Below, piece after piece: positions 45,671 through 55,268 of a DNA stretch of 64,000 bases. The notes beneath the pieces were generated by a model that did no database searches, was not told the DNA's origin, and saw nothing but the letters and a program-made list of their open reading frames with translations. The position numbers were made by a program, and so were the translations under genes. Location: contig QEOQ01000192.1 of NCBI GenBank assembly GCA_010279815.1, positions 954,084 to 1,018,083 on the forward strand, read 5' to 3'. Positions within the stretch are counted from its first letter, which is position 1. Every line of letters begins with the position of its first letter. Source of the stretch: Brachionus plicatilis (Eukaryota; Rotifera; Eurotatoria; Ploima; Brachionidae).

Positions 45671-46264
45671 ATGAGTCAGCAAAATCACTTAATTCAGCTT
45701 AACACATCTGAATCTATCTCAGAATTTAATAAATTTACGATTGACCTCAACAAACTTTCAACTGAATCAATTGAGATTAATCGCTTAATTGCTTTAACAA
45801 ACAATAACATACAAATGATTCAACAAAGAACCAGAGTTTTAAAAAAAAAAGGTGATTGTTTAAGACCTTACGCCTTGAACAATTATGGTTTAAATTACCC
45901 AATTATTGAATTAGATAAAATAAAATTAGAGGCAGATTTTATTCAAGACGACAGCTACTATTCATACCTTCCCAACGCTTCTCCATCGTTAAAGTTAATC
46001 GGAACCGACCCAAACTTACCCCACCAAAGTCAGCCTTCAAAGCAACCATCAACCACTAGTCAACCACCTTCTTTTACCAAACAGTCATCAAACCATCACT
46101 CACATGCCTCCCCACTTAACAACACGAATAGAAACTCACATTTCGCAAGTCAAAACACACCAGTAAATAGAGCTCAAAAGAGAATTAACTCGCTCATGGA
46201 TGATGATGATGAATTATTATGTTCACAAGAAAAAGTCTTCAGTCAAAATTTAAAAAAGAAATAG
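45671..46264 (+). CDS. Accessory ORF of the Helitron-like element
   Basis: 197 codons. The N-terminal half is helical with coiled-coil character (IELTTSE-like heptads, NNNIQMIQQRTRVLKKKG), and the C-terminal half is rich in Ser, Pro, Gln and Asn with a short acidic MDDDDELL. It ends 97 bp before the Rep/helicase ORF, in the same orientation. No domain is recognised. It could be a regulatory or single-strand-binding partner, or a 5' exon. Confidence 0.55.
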   Translation: MSQQNHLIQLNTSESISEFNKFTIDLNKLSTESIEINRLIALTNNNIQMIQQRTRVLKKKGDCLRPYALNNYGLNYPIIELDKIKLEADFIQDDSYYSYLPNASPSLKLIGTDPNLPHQSQPSKQPSTTSQPPSFTKQSSNHHSHASPLNNTNRNSHFASQNTPVNRAQKRINSLMDDDDELLCSQEKVFSQNLKKK

Positions 46265-46361
46265 TGAAATAGATGTAGTAGTAGTAGAATTACTAATAGT
46301 AGGATTCCAAATTGATTTTTATTAACTTTTTAAACATAACGTACACGAAGCTAATCTATCA

Positions 46362-49300
46362 ATGAATCAGTTAAAAAGTATGATTAATACTCCCGAAAGT
46401 AATTTATTGATGAAAAAAATGAGTACCTATTCAGCTAACATTACCGGCTCAGATGCTTACTGGTATAAAAGAAGAGGAGAACTAGAAGCTACTTTTGAGC
46501 AAAAAAAGACAGCAACGGCTTTTTTCACTTTTAGCTATCCTGACCATCACTGGGAAGAACTTCACAACTTAATGCCTGGCCTAAAAGCTAATTTACAATC
46601 CCAAAAATACAAAAACTTAATGGACAACCCTCATTTAGTTGATTGGTTTTTTAGCTATAGGCTTAACGAATTTTTAAAAGTAGTTTTTGATGATATTTTG
46701 GATTGCGATTGGAGATGGCATCGTTATGAATGGCAGTCAAGATCCTCAATACATGCACACGGAGCTGTAAAATTTAAAAATGATCCTGACTTGGTTAAAC
46801 TTACAACTGAACTATATATTGGACGTTTAGCTGAAAAAAAAATAGAAAATAAACAGTACGACTCAGAAGAAGTTTATAACCAACTAATTAATGACGTTAA
46901 AAAAGGTAAAGAATCAGAAGAATTGGTAATTAATTATACTGATACCTTGATAACTGCTATGAATCCAAAAACTAATTTTGCTGAAAACTGTGTTCCAACT
47001 CCGCATCCATGTTCAATAAAGACGTCTAATATAAACATTGACAATCTTGAAAACGACTATGAAAATTTGATTAATTGTTGCCAAAGACACGTTTGTAGGA
47101 TAAATGGATATTGTAAATCTAAAGTTTCTGGTAAATGTCGTTTCACTTATCCATTTGAGCTTCAAGAAAAAACAAAAATTAATTTTATAGAAACAAAAGA
47201 TTCAGTTAAGGCTGAAATTGTTCTTGTGAGAAACGATTCTTGGATGAATATGCATAATAGAATAATTTGCCATAACTGGAGAGGTAACGTTGATATGCAA
47301 ATTATTCTTGACAAATCGGCTGCAATAAAGTATATGGTCAAATATGCAACCAAGGGGGAAAAAGCTGGTCAGGCACTTTGTCAATTGTTTAAAGAAATTA
47401 TTCAACCTTCAGCGATTGAAGACAATCCTAGTACAAAAATGAGATCTCTTATGATTAAATCTATTGCAGGAAAACGTGATATCGGACAATGTGAAGTATC
47501 AAGATTATTACTAAGTGAACCATTATACAATTCTTCATTTAATTACGTTACAATTTCAACTGAAATCGATTCTAGAGAACTAAATTTAAATGTAAACGAT
47601 GATAATGACTCACTAGCTACTAAAAATTCTTTAATTGATTATTATGCAAATAATAAACAAATAGATTTAATTAAAAATCAATTAGTAAAAATTGATAATC
47701 TCGTTTCTTTCGTTAAATATTTTAAATTAGATAACAAAAATAAACTATCAATTAGAACCGAACACGAAAAAACAGTTGTCATTACCTTACCTAAAATAAG
47801 ATACAATCCAGATAACACTGAAATGTATAAAATTTATTGTTATCACCATACGATCAAATATAGTGATTGGGATATTTCAAATATTAATGAGATCAGAAAT
47901 AAAAATACTGCTATTGAACGATGGAATAATTTTTTGAGAAATGCTTCAAGTGAAATATTAGAAATGATAGGTTTTACTACAGAATTGTCGAAACAATTAA
48001 AAGAAGCCAGAAAAGAAATAGAATTAGACCCTGAAACTCAATTGACTCGTGATCAATGGATGATTTTATCCGAAATTGGTCCCAGTATTAACAACGACGA
48101 AAACGAAGAAGTTGATGATGTTAACCCTGATACCACTCATGATTTTTTATCTCACAGGCAAAACTACACAGAGGAAGTGTTAAAAATTTTCGAAGGAAAT
48201 TATATAAAAAATGAAAAAAAAAAAGTAAACGAAGATGATGATGATAATTCTGATGGTGTACCAAATTTAATTGAAAGCGACTTAAATGAAGATCAAAAAT
48301 TAGTTTATAAACTTGTCACAGACTACGAAAAATCAAACAAACAACTACTCTTAATTGTAAACGGAACTGCTGGAACTGGGAAATCTTTTACTATAAATGC
48401 TATTTCAAACCATTTAAAAAATAAGCTTAAGCGATGTGCTCCAACAGCAAAAGCAGCTTTTTTAATAAAAGGCTCGACTTTACACTCTTTATTTCGAATA
48501 AGAAATATTAGAAAAAAAGAAGCATATGTAGCTCTAACTGGCAAAATACTACAAGAATTTCAAAGAAAATTTAGAGGAATTACACACATTATTAAAGATG
48601 AATATTCAATGCTATCTCAAGCCGTCTTAGGCATTATAGACAAAAGACTTAGAGAGGCTACTGGTAAACATGATACATTTTTTGGTGGAATTTCAATTAT
48701 ACTTACAGGTGATCCAGGTCAACTTTTACCAGTAATTGGATCCCCATTATACCATGATCAACCAAAAGATATTATATCCACTCATGGCTTAGATTGTTAC
48801 AAACAATTTGATAAAGCTGTTTGTCTAAAAATTATGGTGAGACAGCAAGCAGACGAAAACGACCTTGATCAAAAAAAATTTATTAATGTTTTGGAACGGT
48901 TAAGAAATGGAATAAATGATGATAAAACAATTGATGATTGGAAATTTCTATTAAAAAGAGAAATAAAACCAAATAACATAGAAGAATTTTCTGATGCGAT
49001 TCGGCTATTTCCGGATAACTCTACTTGTACTAAATATAATCATACAAAACTTAAAGAATTAAATATGCCTATTTGTAGGCTAAACGCCGAAAATAATCCA
49101 CCTATAGCAAAAAATATCAATAAAGAATATTTTTATGGTTTAAATAATACTGTGAATATTGCTATAAATTCAAAAATCACCCTGACTACAAACTTGTGGA
49201 CATCAAAGGGTTTAGTCAATGGAGCTAATGGAATAATAAGAGACATCATTTATCCAAATGAAACTAATTATAGAAATAGCTTGCCGTCTGTTCTGTTGAT

Positions 49301-49631
49301 TGAATTTGATTACTATATTGGACCTCGTCTATTTCCGGAGGACGATTATAGACACAATTGGATTCCTATCAACTGTTTGGAAGCCCATTATAACATATTA
49401 AATTACAATAGGAGACAATTTCCTATACGTCTCGCTTATGCTCTAACCATTCATAAGTCACAGGGACAAACTATTTCAAAAGCAGTAATAGACTTGGGAA
49501 AAAAAGAACAAAGTTTAGGGCTTACTTTTGTTGCTTTGTCTCGACTTAAACACTTTAACGATTTTTTGATCCTACCAATGACTTTAGAACGAATCCAAAA
49601 ACTATCACAATCTAAAATGTTAGAACCATGA
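46362..49631 (+). CDS. Rep/Pif1-type helicase of a Helitron-like transposon
   Basis: One intact 1,089-codon frame. The Helitron-like N domain begins GSDAYWYKRRGELEA. The HUH nuclease motif is IHAHG (His131, His133), and paired tyrosines are in KYMVKYATK (Y324, Y328). A Cys/His cluster lies at 239-260. The C-terminal superfamily-1 helicase shows Walker A NGTAGTGKS (about 667-675), Walker B KDEYSM, GDPGQLLPV, and the final LTIHKSQGQTISKAV and VALSRLK motifs. Helitron Rep proteins cut and join single strands for rolling-circle transposition. The protein is shorter than many Helitron Reps and lacks a fused OTU or endonuclease domain. Confidence 0.92.
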   Translation: MNQLKSMINTPESNLLMKKMSTYSANITGSDAYWYKRRGELEATFEQKKTATAFFTFSYPDHHWEELHNLMPGLKANLQSQKYKNLMDNPHLVDWFFSYRLNEFLKVVFDDILDCDWRWHRYEWQSRSSIHAHGAVKFKNDPDLVKLTTELYIGRLAEKKIENKQYDSEEVYNQLINDVKKGKESEELVINYTDTLITAMNPKTNFAENCVPTPHPCSIKTSNINIDNLENDYENLINCCQRHVCRINGYCKSKVSGKCRFTYPFELQEKTKINFIETKDSVKAEIVLVRNDSWMNMHNRIICHNWRGNVDMQIILDKSAAIKYMVKYATKGEKAGQALCQLFKEIIQPSAIEDNPSTKMRSLMIKSIAGKRDIGQCEVSRLLLSEPLYNSSFNYVTISTEIDSRELNLNVNDDNDSLATKNSLIDYYANNKQIDLIKNQLVKIDNLVSFVKYFKLDNKNKLSIRTEHEKTVVITLPKIRYNPDNTEMYKIYCYHHTIKYSDWDISNINEIRNKNTAIERWNNFLRNASSEILEMIGFTTELSKQLKEARKEIELDPETQLTRDQWMILSEIGPSINNDENEEVDDVNPDTTHDFLSHRQNYTEEVLKIFEGNYIKNEKKKVNEDDDDNSDGVPNLIESDLNEDQKLVYKLVTDYEKSNKQLLLIVNGTAGTGKSFTINAISNHLKNKLKRCAPTAKAAFLIKGSTLHSLFRIRNIRKKEAYVALTGKILQEFQRKFRGITHIIKDEYSMLSQAVLGIIDKRLREATGKHDTFFGGISIILTGDPGQLLPVIGSPLYHDQPKDIISTHGLDCYKQFDKAVCLKIMVRQQADENDLDQKKFINVLERLRNGINDDKTIDDWKFLLKREIKPNNIEEFSDAIRLFPDNSTCTKYNHTKLKELNMPICRLNAENNPPIAKNINKEYFYGLNNTVNIAINSKITLTTNLWTSKGLVNGANGIIRDIIYPNETNYRNSLPSVLLIEFDYYIGPRLFPEDDYRHNWIPINCLEAHYNILNYNRRQFPIRLAYALTIHKSQGQTISKAVIDLGKKEQSLGLTFVALSRLKHFNDFLILPMTLERIQKLSQSKMLEP

Positions 49632-51595
49632 TTAAACGAAGAAAAAAGAATCAAAAAAATAGAATTAGACACTTTGGAATATTTGTTAAATTTATAAAAA
49701 TAAATTTTTTTTTGTTTAAAGAATTTATAATTTGAATTTTTTGCTGTTTATGAATTATACAATGTTAATTAATTTTTATTTGAATAAAATTAAAACTTTT
49801 CATAATTTTTCATAATAAAATTTTATAAAATAACGCCTCGTTACTCGCGTATAAAGCTCTGCTTCATGTATCTTTTACTTGATTAAATAGAGAAAAAATT
49901 GTTAAAATTGTTACAGATAATGGTTCTAATATGGTAAAATTTGGAAAACTATATAATTTAGGTAATACATTAATTACTTTTTACTAACTCGAACCTTTGT
50001 TTATTAAATTTAATTAATAATTCCAAAACATTGAAATTTATAATTTTTTATAATTTAGTTGGTGACAATGAATTCAGTCTAGAAGAGATTGAATCAAGCC
50101 AAAATAATTACAGTTCCTCAGAAGAAGATGATGATGAATTAAAAAGTTCAGATGAAGAGGAAAAAAATTCAAATATAATCGATACTTTTTGCGAATTTAT
50201 CCCAAACGAAAAAACTCATTCACGCTGTTTCGCTCATTCAATCCAACTTGTGGTAAAAAATAGCTTGAAAAAATTAATAATATTCGGAAGCTCCTCTCTA
50301 AATGTTACAAAATATCAGCAAAATATCGGCAAAAAAAGGTTTTTGCGAATTTTTTGGAAGAAAAGAATTACAAAGCCATCACCAAACCAATAAAAGTTCT
50401 ATGGAACAGTGAAATCGAATGTTTGAAATCAATTTGTAGAATAAAGTTGAACGATTTAAATGAAGGTCTCGAAAAAATTGAATCCTGGAATCTTTCTTTG
50501 ACTCAAAATGACTATCTACGACTAATAGACATTGTGAATATCCTAGAGCCTTTCGAATACGTTTCAAATGAGATACAAGGTAATAAATATTTAAAATCAT
50601 ATCGTTTTTTTAATTGATTTAAATTTTAAAAGGTGAAAACTTTTGTACAATAAGCTTAGTTGTCCCTAGTTTGTTTCAGCTTATTAATGACCTCAAACAA
50701 TATGAACCTAAAAACAAGAATCTTTTAGCCTTTAGACAAGAATTAGAATCTCAATTGAGATTTCATTTTAAGTCAATATTTGTAAATACCGAAAATCCAT
50801 CTACTTTAGATGAAAACGGAACAGATTTTTCACCCTATTTCGATTTTTCAGACCCATTTTTCAAAAATGAGTGGATATTGAGTCTCGATATAGACGAGGT
50901 AAAAAAATTAGAAATTTTAAATAAATTAAAAACCAACTCATGAAAGAATTCTCAAAAATGAGACCTAGAGAGAAAAATGTAGCGTCAACCAATGATGATT
51001 TCAATTTAAACGTTAATGAATCTCAGGCTAGAGAGCACACTTCTTCAAGTTCAAAAAGACGGCCTTTAAGTACAATCAGCAATGAATCCGATTTAAGCGT
51101 CCTAATATCACCATTAAAACGAAAGAAATTTTTTAATTTCGCAAAAAAAAACCCGAGTACTGAAGGTGTGCAATGTAAGGATGAAAAATTCTTCAGACGT
51201 CAGATTGATGAGTATTTAAATATTGAAAATGATCCAGATGTTAATTTAAAGACGTTTTGGCAACGAAACAAATCAATTTTCCCCGATTTATATATTTTGG
51301 TTTTAAAAAATTTATCAATTCCAGCATCATCAGGTCCAATTGAGCGAACATTTTCATATGCTGGCTATATAAACAGACCAGATAGATCAAGAATGACAGT
51401 AAAAAATTTAGAAAATACAACACTTTTGCGGTGTAATTTTGATCTTTTAAAGATTTAAGTTAAAACTAAATATTTTTTAAAATAAAAGTTATCGTTAAGT
51501 TAAATAAAAAATTCCTAAAATTCTTAATTACTTTATTTTTAAAGAAATATATGAAATGAAATAAGTATATGAAATGAAAATATTTTTTATTTAAT

Positions 51596-54172
51596 AATAT
51601 TTTTTAATCAATAATTAATTTCTTTAAATAAATTAATAATAACTTTAAAAGTACAAAGTCAAGACTTGTACTTTTTAAATTTTTTCCAACAAGTCAAAGT
51701 CATGACTTGTACAAAGTCTTGACTTTGACTTTTTAATGACTTTTTGAGACTTTTTATTGTGACTTTTGTACAAGTCTGGTATTAACTTGAGTTTTTAGCA
51801 ATTATTAGACCTTTTGATAGTTTTATGTTAGGCGCCTTTACAACTTTATTTAGTAAAGAAAACTAACCATAAATAACAGCTTCCGAATGTTCCTTACTCA
51901 TTTTAAAGCCTAAATAATTAAACAATTGATTTATTAATTTAATGGCAATTAAATAAAATAGATAGAGAGGGAGAGAAATTAAAAAAATGTTTCTTATATA
52001 CCTCTTTATTTTAAAAACTAAACTGTAAACTAAAAAAAATATAGTTAAAGTAATCCAGATTGTTTTTTTGTCAATATTTCTTAATAATTAAATAAATTAA
52101 CAAAAAAAAGACAAACTTTTTTTCCTCATCATTTTCCGATGTGATTTTTACATTAGTATCCTTGGGCCTGTATATCCGATCTTCTCGTTAGACGTATTGG
52201 AGCATGTATTTATGCTCCAATTTGCTCATGGTTAACTTTCCAGTGATATCGACAAAATTGAAGTTGAATTTAAACCAAATTGCATCTCTCCCAAATGTGG
52301 CATAATATGTTGTACTTTTTATTGTTGAATGATATGAGTTGTTTTTATGCATTTGTACATACTTTTGACCTAACGAGCAATTTTGGGTCATTATCAGCCA
52401 TCCATAAACTGAGTATATTTTTGACGTCTTGATTGGCTCTCTTCTTAACCTTGAGAAAAAAGGATGTCTAGGTTTACCATTAGCAATGTTCTTATTTGGC
52501 CAAATCAATTTCAATTCCTTAATAAAATTTACTACAAATTCTTTCCCGTTGCCCATTTGTAAAATTAATGGAAAACTAAAAAATAAAAAATAGATATGTA
52601 CATCATTTCCACTTTTAGAGCACATTTTAGAGACAAAGCGTCAATAAATAAAAGATATACATTATCTAGATAATGCAAAGCCCATTTCCATATTTAATTT
52701 GATGATTGATAGCCAAATAAATCGAGCTGAGCTCGAATCATCGAACAATTTTTAATTATTGGCTTGATGAGTCTTGATGTTTCTTGTTCCCTGATTCGGT
52801 TCGCTTTTTTGACTCATACAAAGTTGATTGTAAATAGTTACGTGTTTTTGTTGAACATTAGCAAATATTTTTTCTTCCTTTAAAGTCTTGCTTAAATCTT
52901 AAGCTTGAAGCAAACAGCTTTAATGAAATAAATAACGCATTAGAAAAGTATGGTCTTTATTCATTTCAAAATCGAATTTTTGAAAGGATGCTAACTTTTT
53001 CTTATAAATGTCTATTTTATTTCAATTCTCCGCTAAATCTAAAAGATAAATTAAAGAAAAATGACTCAAGAAATTTGAATTTTATTTTAAGGAACAACAA
53101 TAACCTTATTGAACCAATGGCCAAATCAAAAAGTGGTGAAAAACCATTTGAACATTTTTAACATTGAAGTTTAGGATCAAAAAAATCAGATCAAATAGTA
53201 TTTTGATTTTAACTTTTGAATGGTATTTCATGCTAGATATTAGATAATTCTCTGCAAAAACTCTGCAATTTTTTAGAAAAACGCACGTCATTTAAAAGTA
53301 TTCAATTCAACTGGACAGTTTAATTGCAGAGTTTTTGTAGAGAATTGTCTAATATTTAGCATGTTTTTTGCATTAGTTGGCATTTTGCAGAGATACTTAA
53401 TCAAATACCATTCAAAAGTTCCAATCAAAATGCTATTTGATTTGATTTTTTTGTTGCTAAACTTCAAGATGCCATATCCAATCAAATTTTTCTTAAGCGA
53501 AATATAAAACTGTTTTATGAAATTAATACAAAAGAAATGAATTAATGATAAAAATTTAAATAAAAAATTTTTTTCTAGAAGTACAGAATTAGTTGTGTGA
53601 ATGCAACATACATATTTGCATCAACTGTCAATTTCTTGCGATGCAAATATCTGCAAGATACATTACACGCTCGAGAAAATTAAAATTTAACTTCTGCAAA
53701 ATTTGCACAGCTTTTCGGTCTTAAAAATTTCATGCAACTATCTATTTTGATCATGTTGCACTCCAAAATTGAGAGTTATTAAAGTTATAAATTTAGAATT
53801 GCAATGATATGAAACTGATGAGTATCAAATAGTCTATATAAGTTCACCATAAACGAAAATGAATCCAGATCATTTCCTGATAACTATTATAGGCTTTCAA
53901 ACTATATATGTCATTTTCATAACATTTTTGCAAGATAAAAAGATAATTTAGATAATTTAGATTAAAAGCTTGACTCATAATAGCTCGTAATTGTCATTGA
54001 ATTGTTGAAATCTTTAATTTTTTAATTAATTTCCGCCTCTAATTTGTTCATCAGTTCACCTGTTTGAATTTTCGATTCAATCTGTTGTGAAACGTTTACT
54101 AATTAATAAAAAATCGTAATTTTAGTCGTAAAGTTGTACTTCTCCTTTTATGTTATAGATGTCATTAAATTT
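51596..54172 (-). repeat. Right arm of the 2,577-bp inverted repeat
   Basis: Exact inverted counterpart of 41579-44155. Carries the mirrored hAT end, integrase remnant (52188-52625 minus), LINE piece (52881-53151 plus) and palindromic MITE (53159-53486). A 45-base N run lies 195 bp beyond its outer end. Confidence 0.93.
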
Positions 54173-54173
54173 C
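53161..54173. mobile_element. 1,013-bp insertion in a LINE, flanked by 49-bp direct repeats
   Basis: The LINE sequence AACCAATGGCCAAAT...GAACATTTTTA occurs at 53112-53160 and again at 54174-54222 (47 of 49 identical). The LINE frame continues only after the second copy. The insert includes the palindromic MITE and about 680 bp of non-coding DNA. Its right end coincides with the outer end of the giant arm. Confidence 0.65.
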
Positions 54174-54366
54174 AACCAATGGCCAAATGAAAAAGTGGTG
54201 AAAAAACATTTGAACATTTTTATTCGAGATTAATAAATTGCTTTGTGATCAAGAGATCAATGTTGAAGTTTTCAACGTTTAAGCTTTCAATTTTCAATAA
54301 CATAAATTTAATTTACGCAGATTTTGTTTCTAAATTTGAATTATTTAACTTAAATAGCTTATTGTT
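54174..54366 (+). pseudogene. LINE ORF2 extreme C-terminus
   Basis: The frame (SGEKTFEHFYSRLINCF...) follows on from the LINE piece in the right arm (SGEKPFEHF), showing that the right side is the original locus. It runs into the assembly gap. Confidence 0.6.
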
Positions 54367-54411
54367 NNNNNNNNNNNNNNNNNNNNNNNNNNNNNNNNNN
54401 NNNNNNNNNNN
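54367..54411. other. Assembly gap (N run)
   Basis: About 45 undetermined bases. Confidence 0.99.
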
Positions 54412-55268
54412 GTATTTTTTTTTAATAATTAATTAAATAAATGAAGTGTTAATCAGTCTCATGAGGCATGGGCCTTGTCACATTTTAAACTTTAAAGATA
54501 CGGCGGATTGCCGTTTTCGCCTTATGTAGCTACGCGATTACCAGTGTTCTATATTTAGTGACATGCTCCTAATGAAGGATATTCAAATATTGTGACATGT
54601 TAGTAAAATGGAGTTTTTACGTTCACAAAAATTTTCAAAAATACTAAACTTAATTTATTTTAAAATCTTCCCTATGTTTGATTAATTTCGATGTAAATCA
54701 AATAAATGTAAATGATAAATAATGTTATTCGGGAAAGTAAAAAAACATTTTTATATAAAAATAAATCTTGTTTTTGATAAAAATTTTTGAATAAATTTGA
54801 TTGTTTTTATTAAAATGTGTTAGAATTATTTTACAATTTAAAAGTAGATTCTGTTTTGTTTTTATTTTTTTTGTTATTAAGGGATAATTTTTCTAAAAAC
54901 TAATTTTTTGCATAAATAACAAACAATCAAACTTATAAAAATATAAAATTTTCAATTAACTTATTAAAAACCCTAGTGATCGAACATTCTTTCATTCGCA
55001 TAATTAACTAAATCAAATTATTAAAATTTTTCAATACATTACTATGAAATCATAATCAAATTATCAAGTCTAACACGTAAAAAAAAATAGTAACTCTAAA
55101 AGTAAAACTAAATATGCAATAATAAAATAGAGTAAGCTTTTTAAACCAGCCGACATCAAGCATCCAAATAATGCATAATTATTGAGTAATAAATTTTTTC
55201 TTTATTAAAACAAAAATTATCAACAAATAATTAAGTGAATTTTTCCAAAAAAAAAAAAGTTTGATGAC
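54412..55268. other. Upstream region of TTC7 with a GACATG-box fragment
   Basis: 54465-54610 holds a patch of more even composition with GTGACATG boxes and ACCAGTGTTC, related to the repeat at 1-125. The rest is AT-rich 5' flank of TTC7. Confidence 0.45.

Larger units (their letters stand above)
45340..49880 (+). mobile_element. Helitron-like element inserted in hAT
   Basis: It separates hAT exon 2 from the next hAT piece and carries two plus-strand ORFs. GC-richer ends GCGAGGAACGAGCG (left) and AACGCCTCGTTACTCGCG (right, inverted) probably mark the termini; a similar sequence CGTGCGTTCCTCGAAC is at 44452-44467. Exact ends (5'-TC, CTRR-3') were not settled. Confidence 0.65.
44800..51458 (+). 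pseudogene. hAT transposase, multi-exon, disrupted
   Basis: Pieces in order: a BED-type zinc finger (VCITCKIKITD...FIRHTKKC) up to 45098; a 79-bp intron; exon 45178-45277 (GVTAHFIDSEFKFKKLVIAC); a Helitron-like insertion; the RNase H-fold piece KIVKIVTDNGSNMVKFGKLY at about 49908-49962; an acidic stretch and the HSRCFAHSIQLVVKNSLKK motif (50031-50290); further exons at 50354-50617 and 50660-50943; and the C-terminal dimerisation region with IPASSGPIERTFSYAGYI (50940-51458). One stop (TGA 50941) and small frameshifts are present. Confidence 0.82.
43973..51778 (+). mobile_element. hAT transposon interrupted by a Helitron-like element
   Basis: Ends CAGACTTGTACAAAAGTCAC in inverted orientation with AAAGTC boxes, and a disrupted hAT transposase between them. 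The flanking octamers GTTAATAC and GTATTAAC are inverted rather than direct, because the inverted arms run past both ends; no direct TSD is present. End and box similarity makes it the likely autonomous relative of the CAGAGTTG MITEs. Confidence 0.8.
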
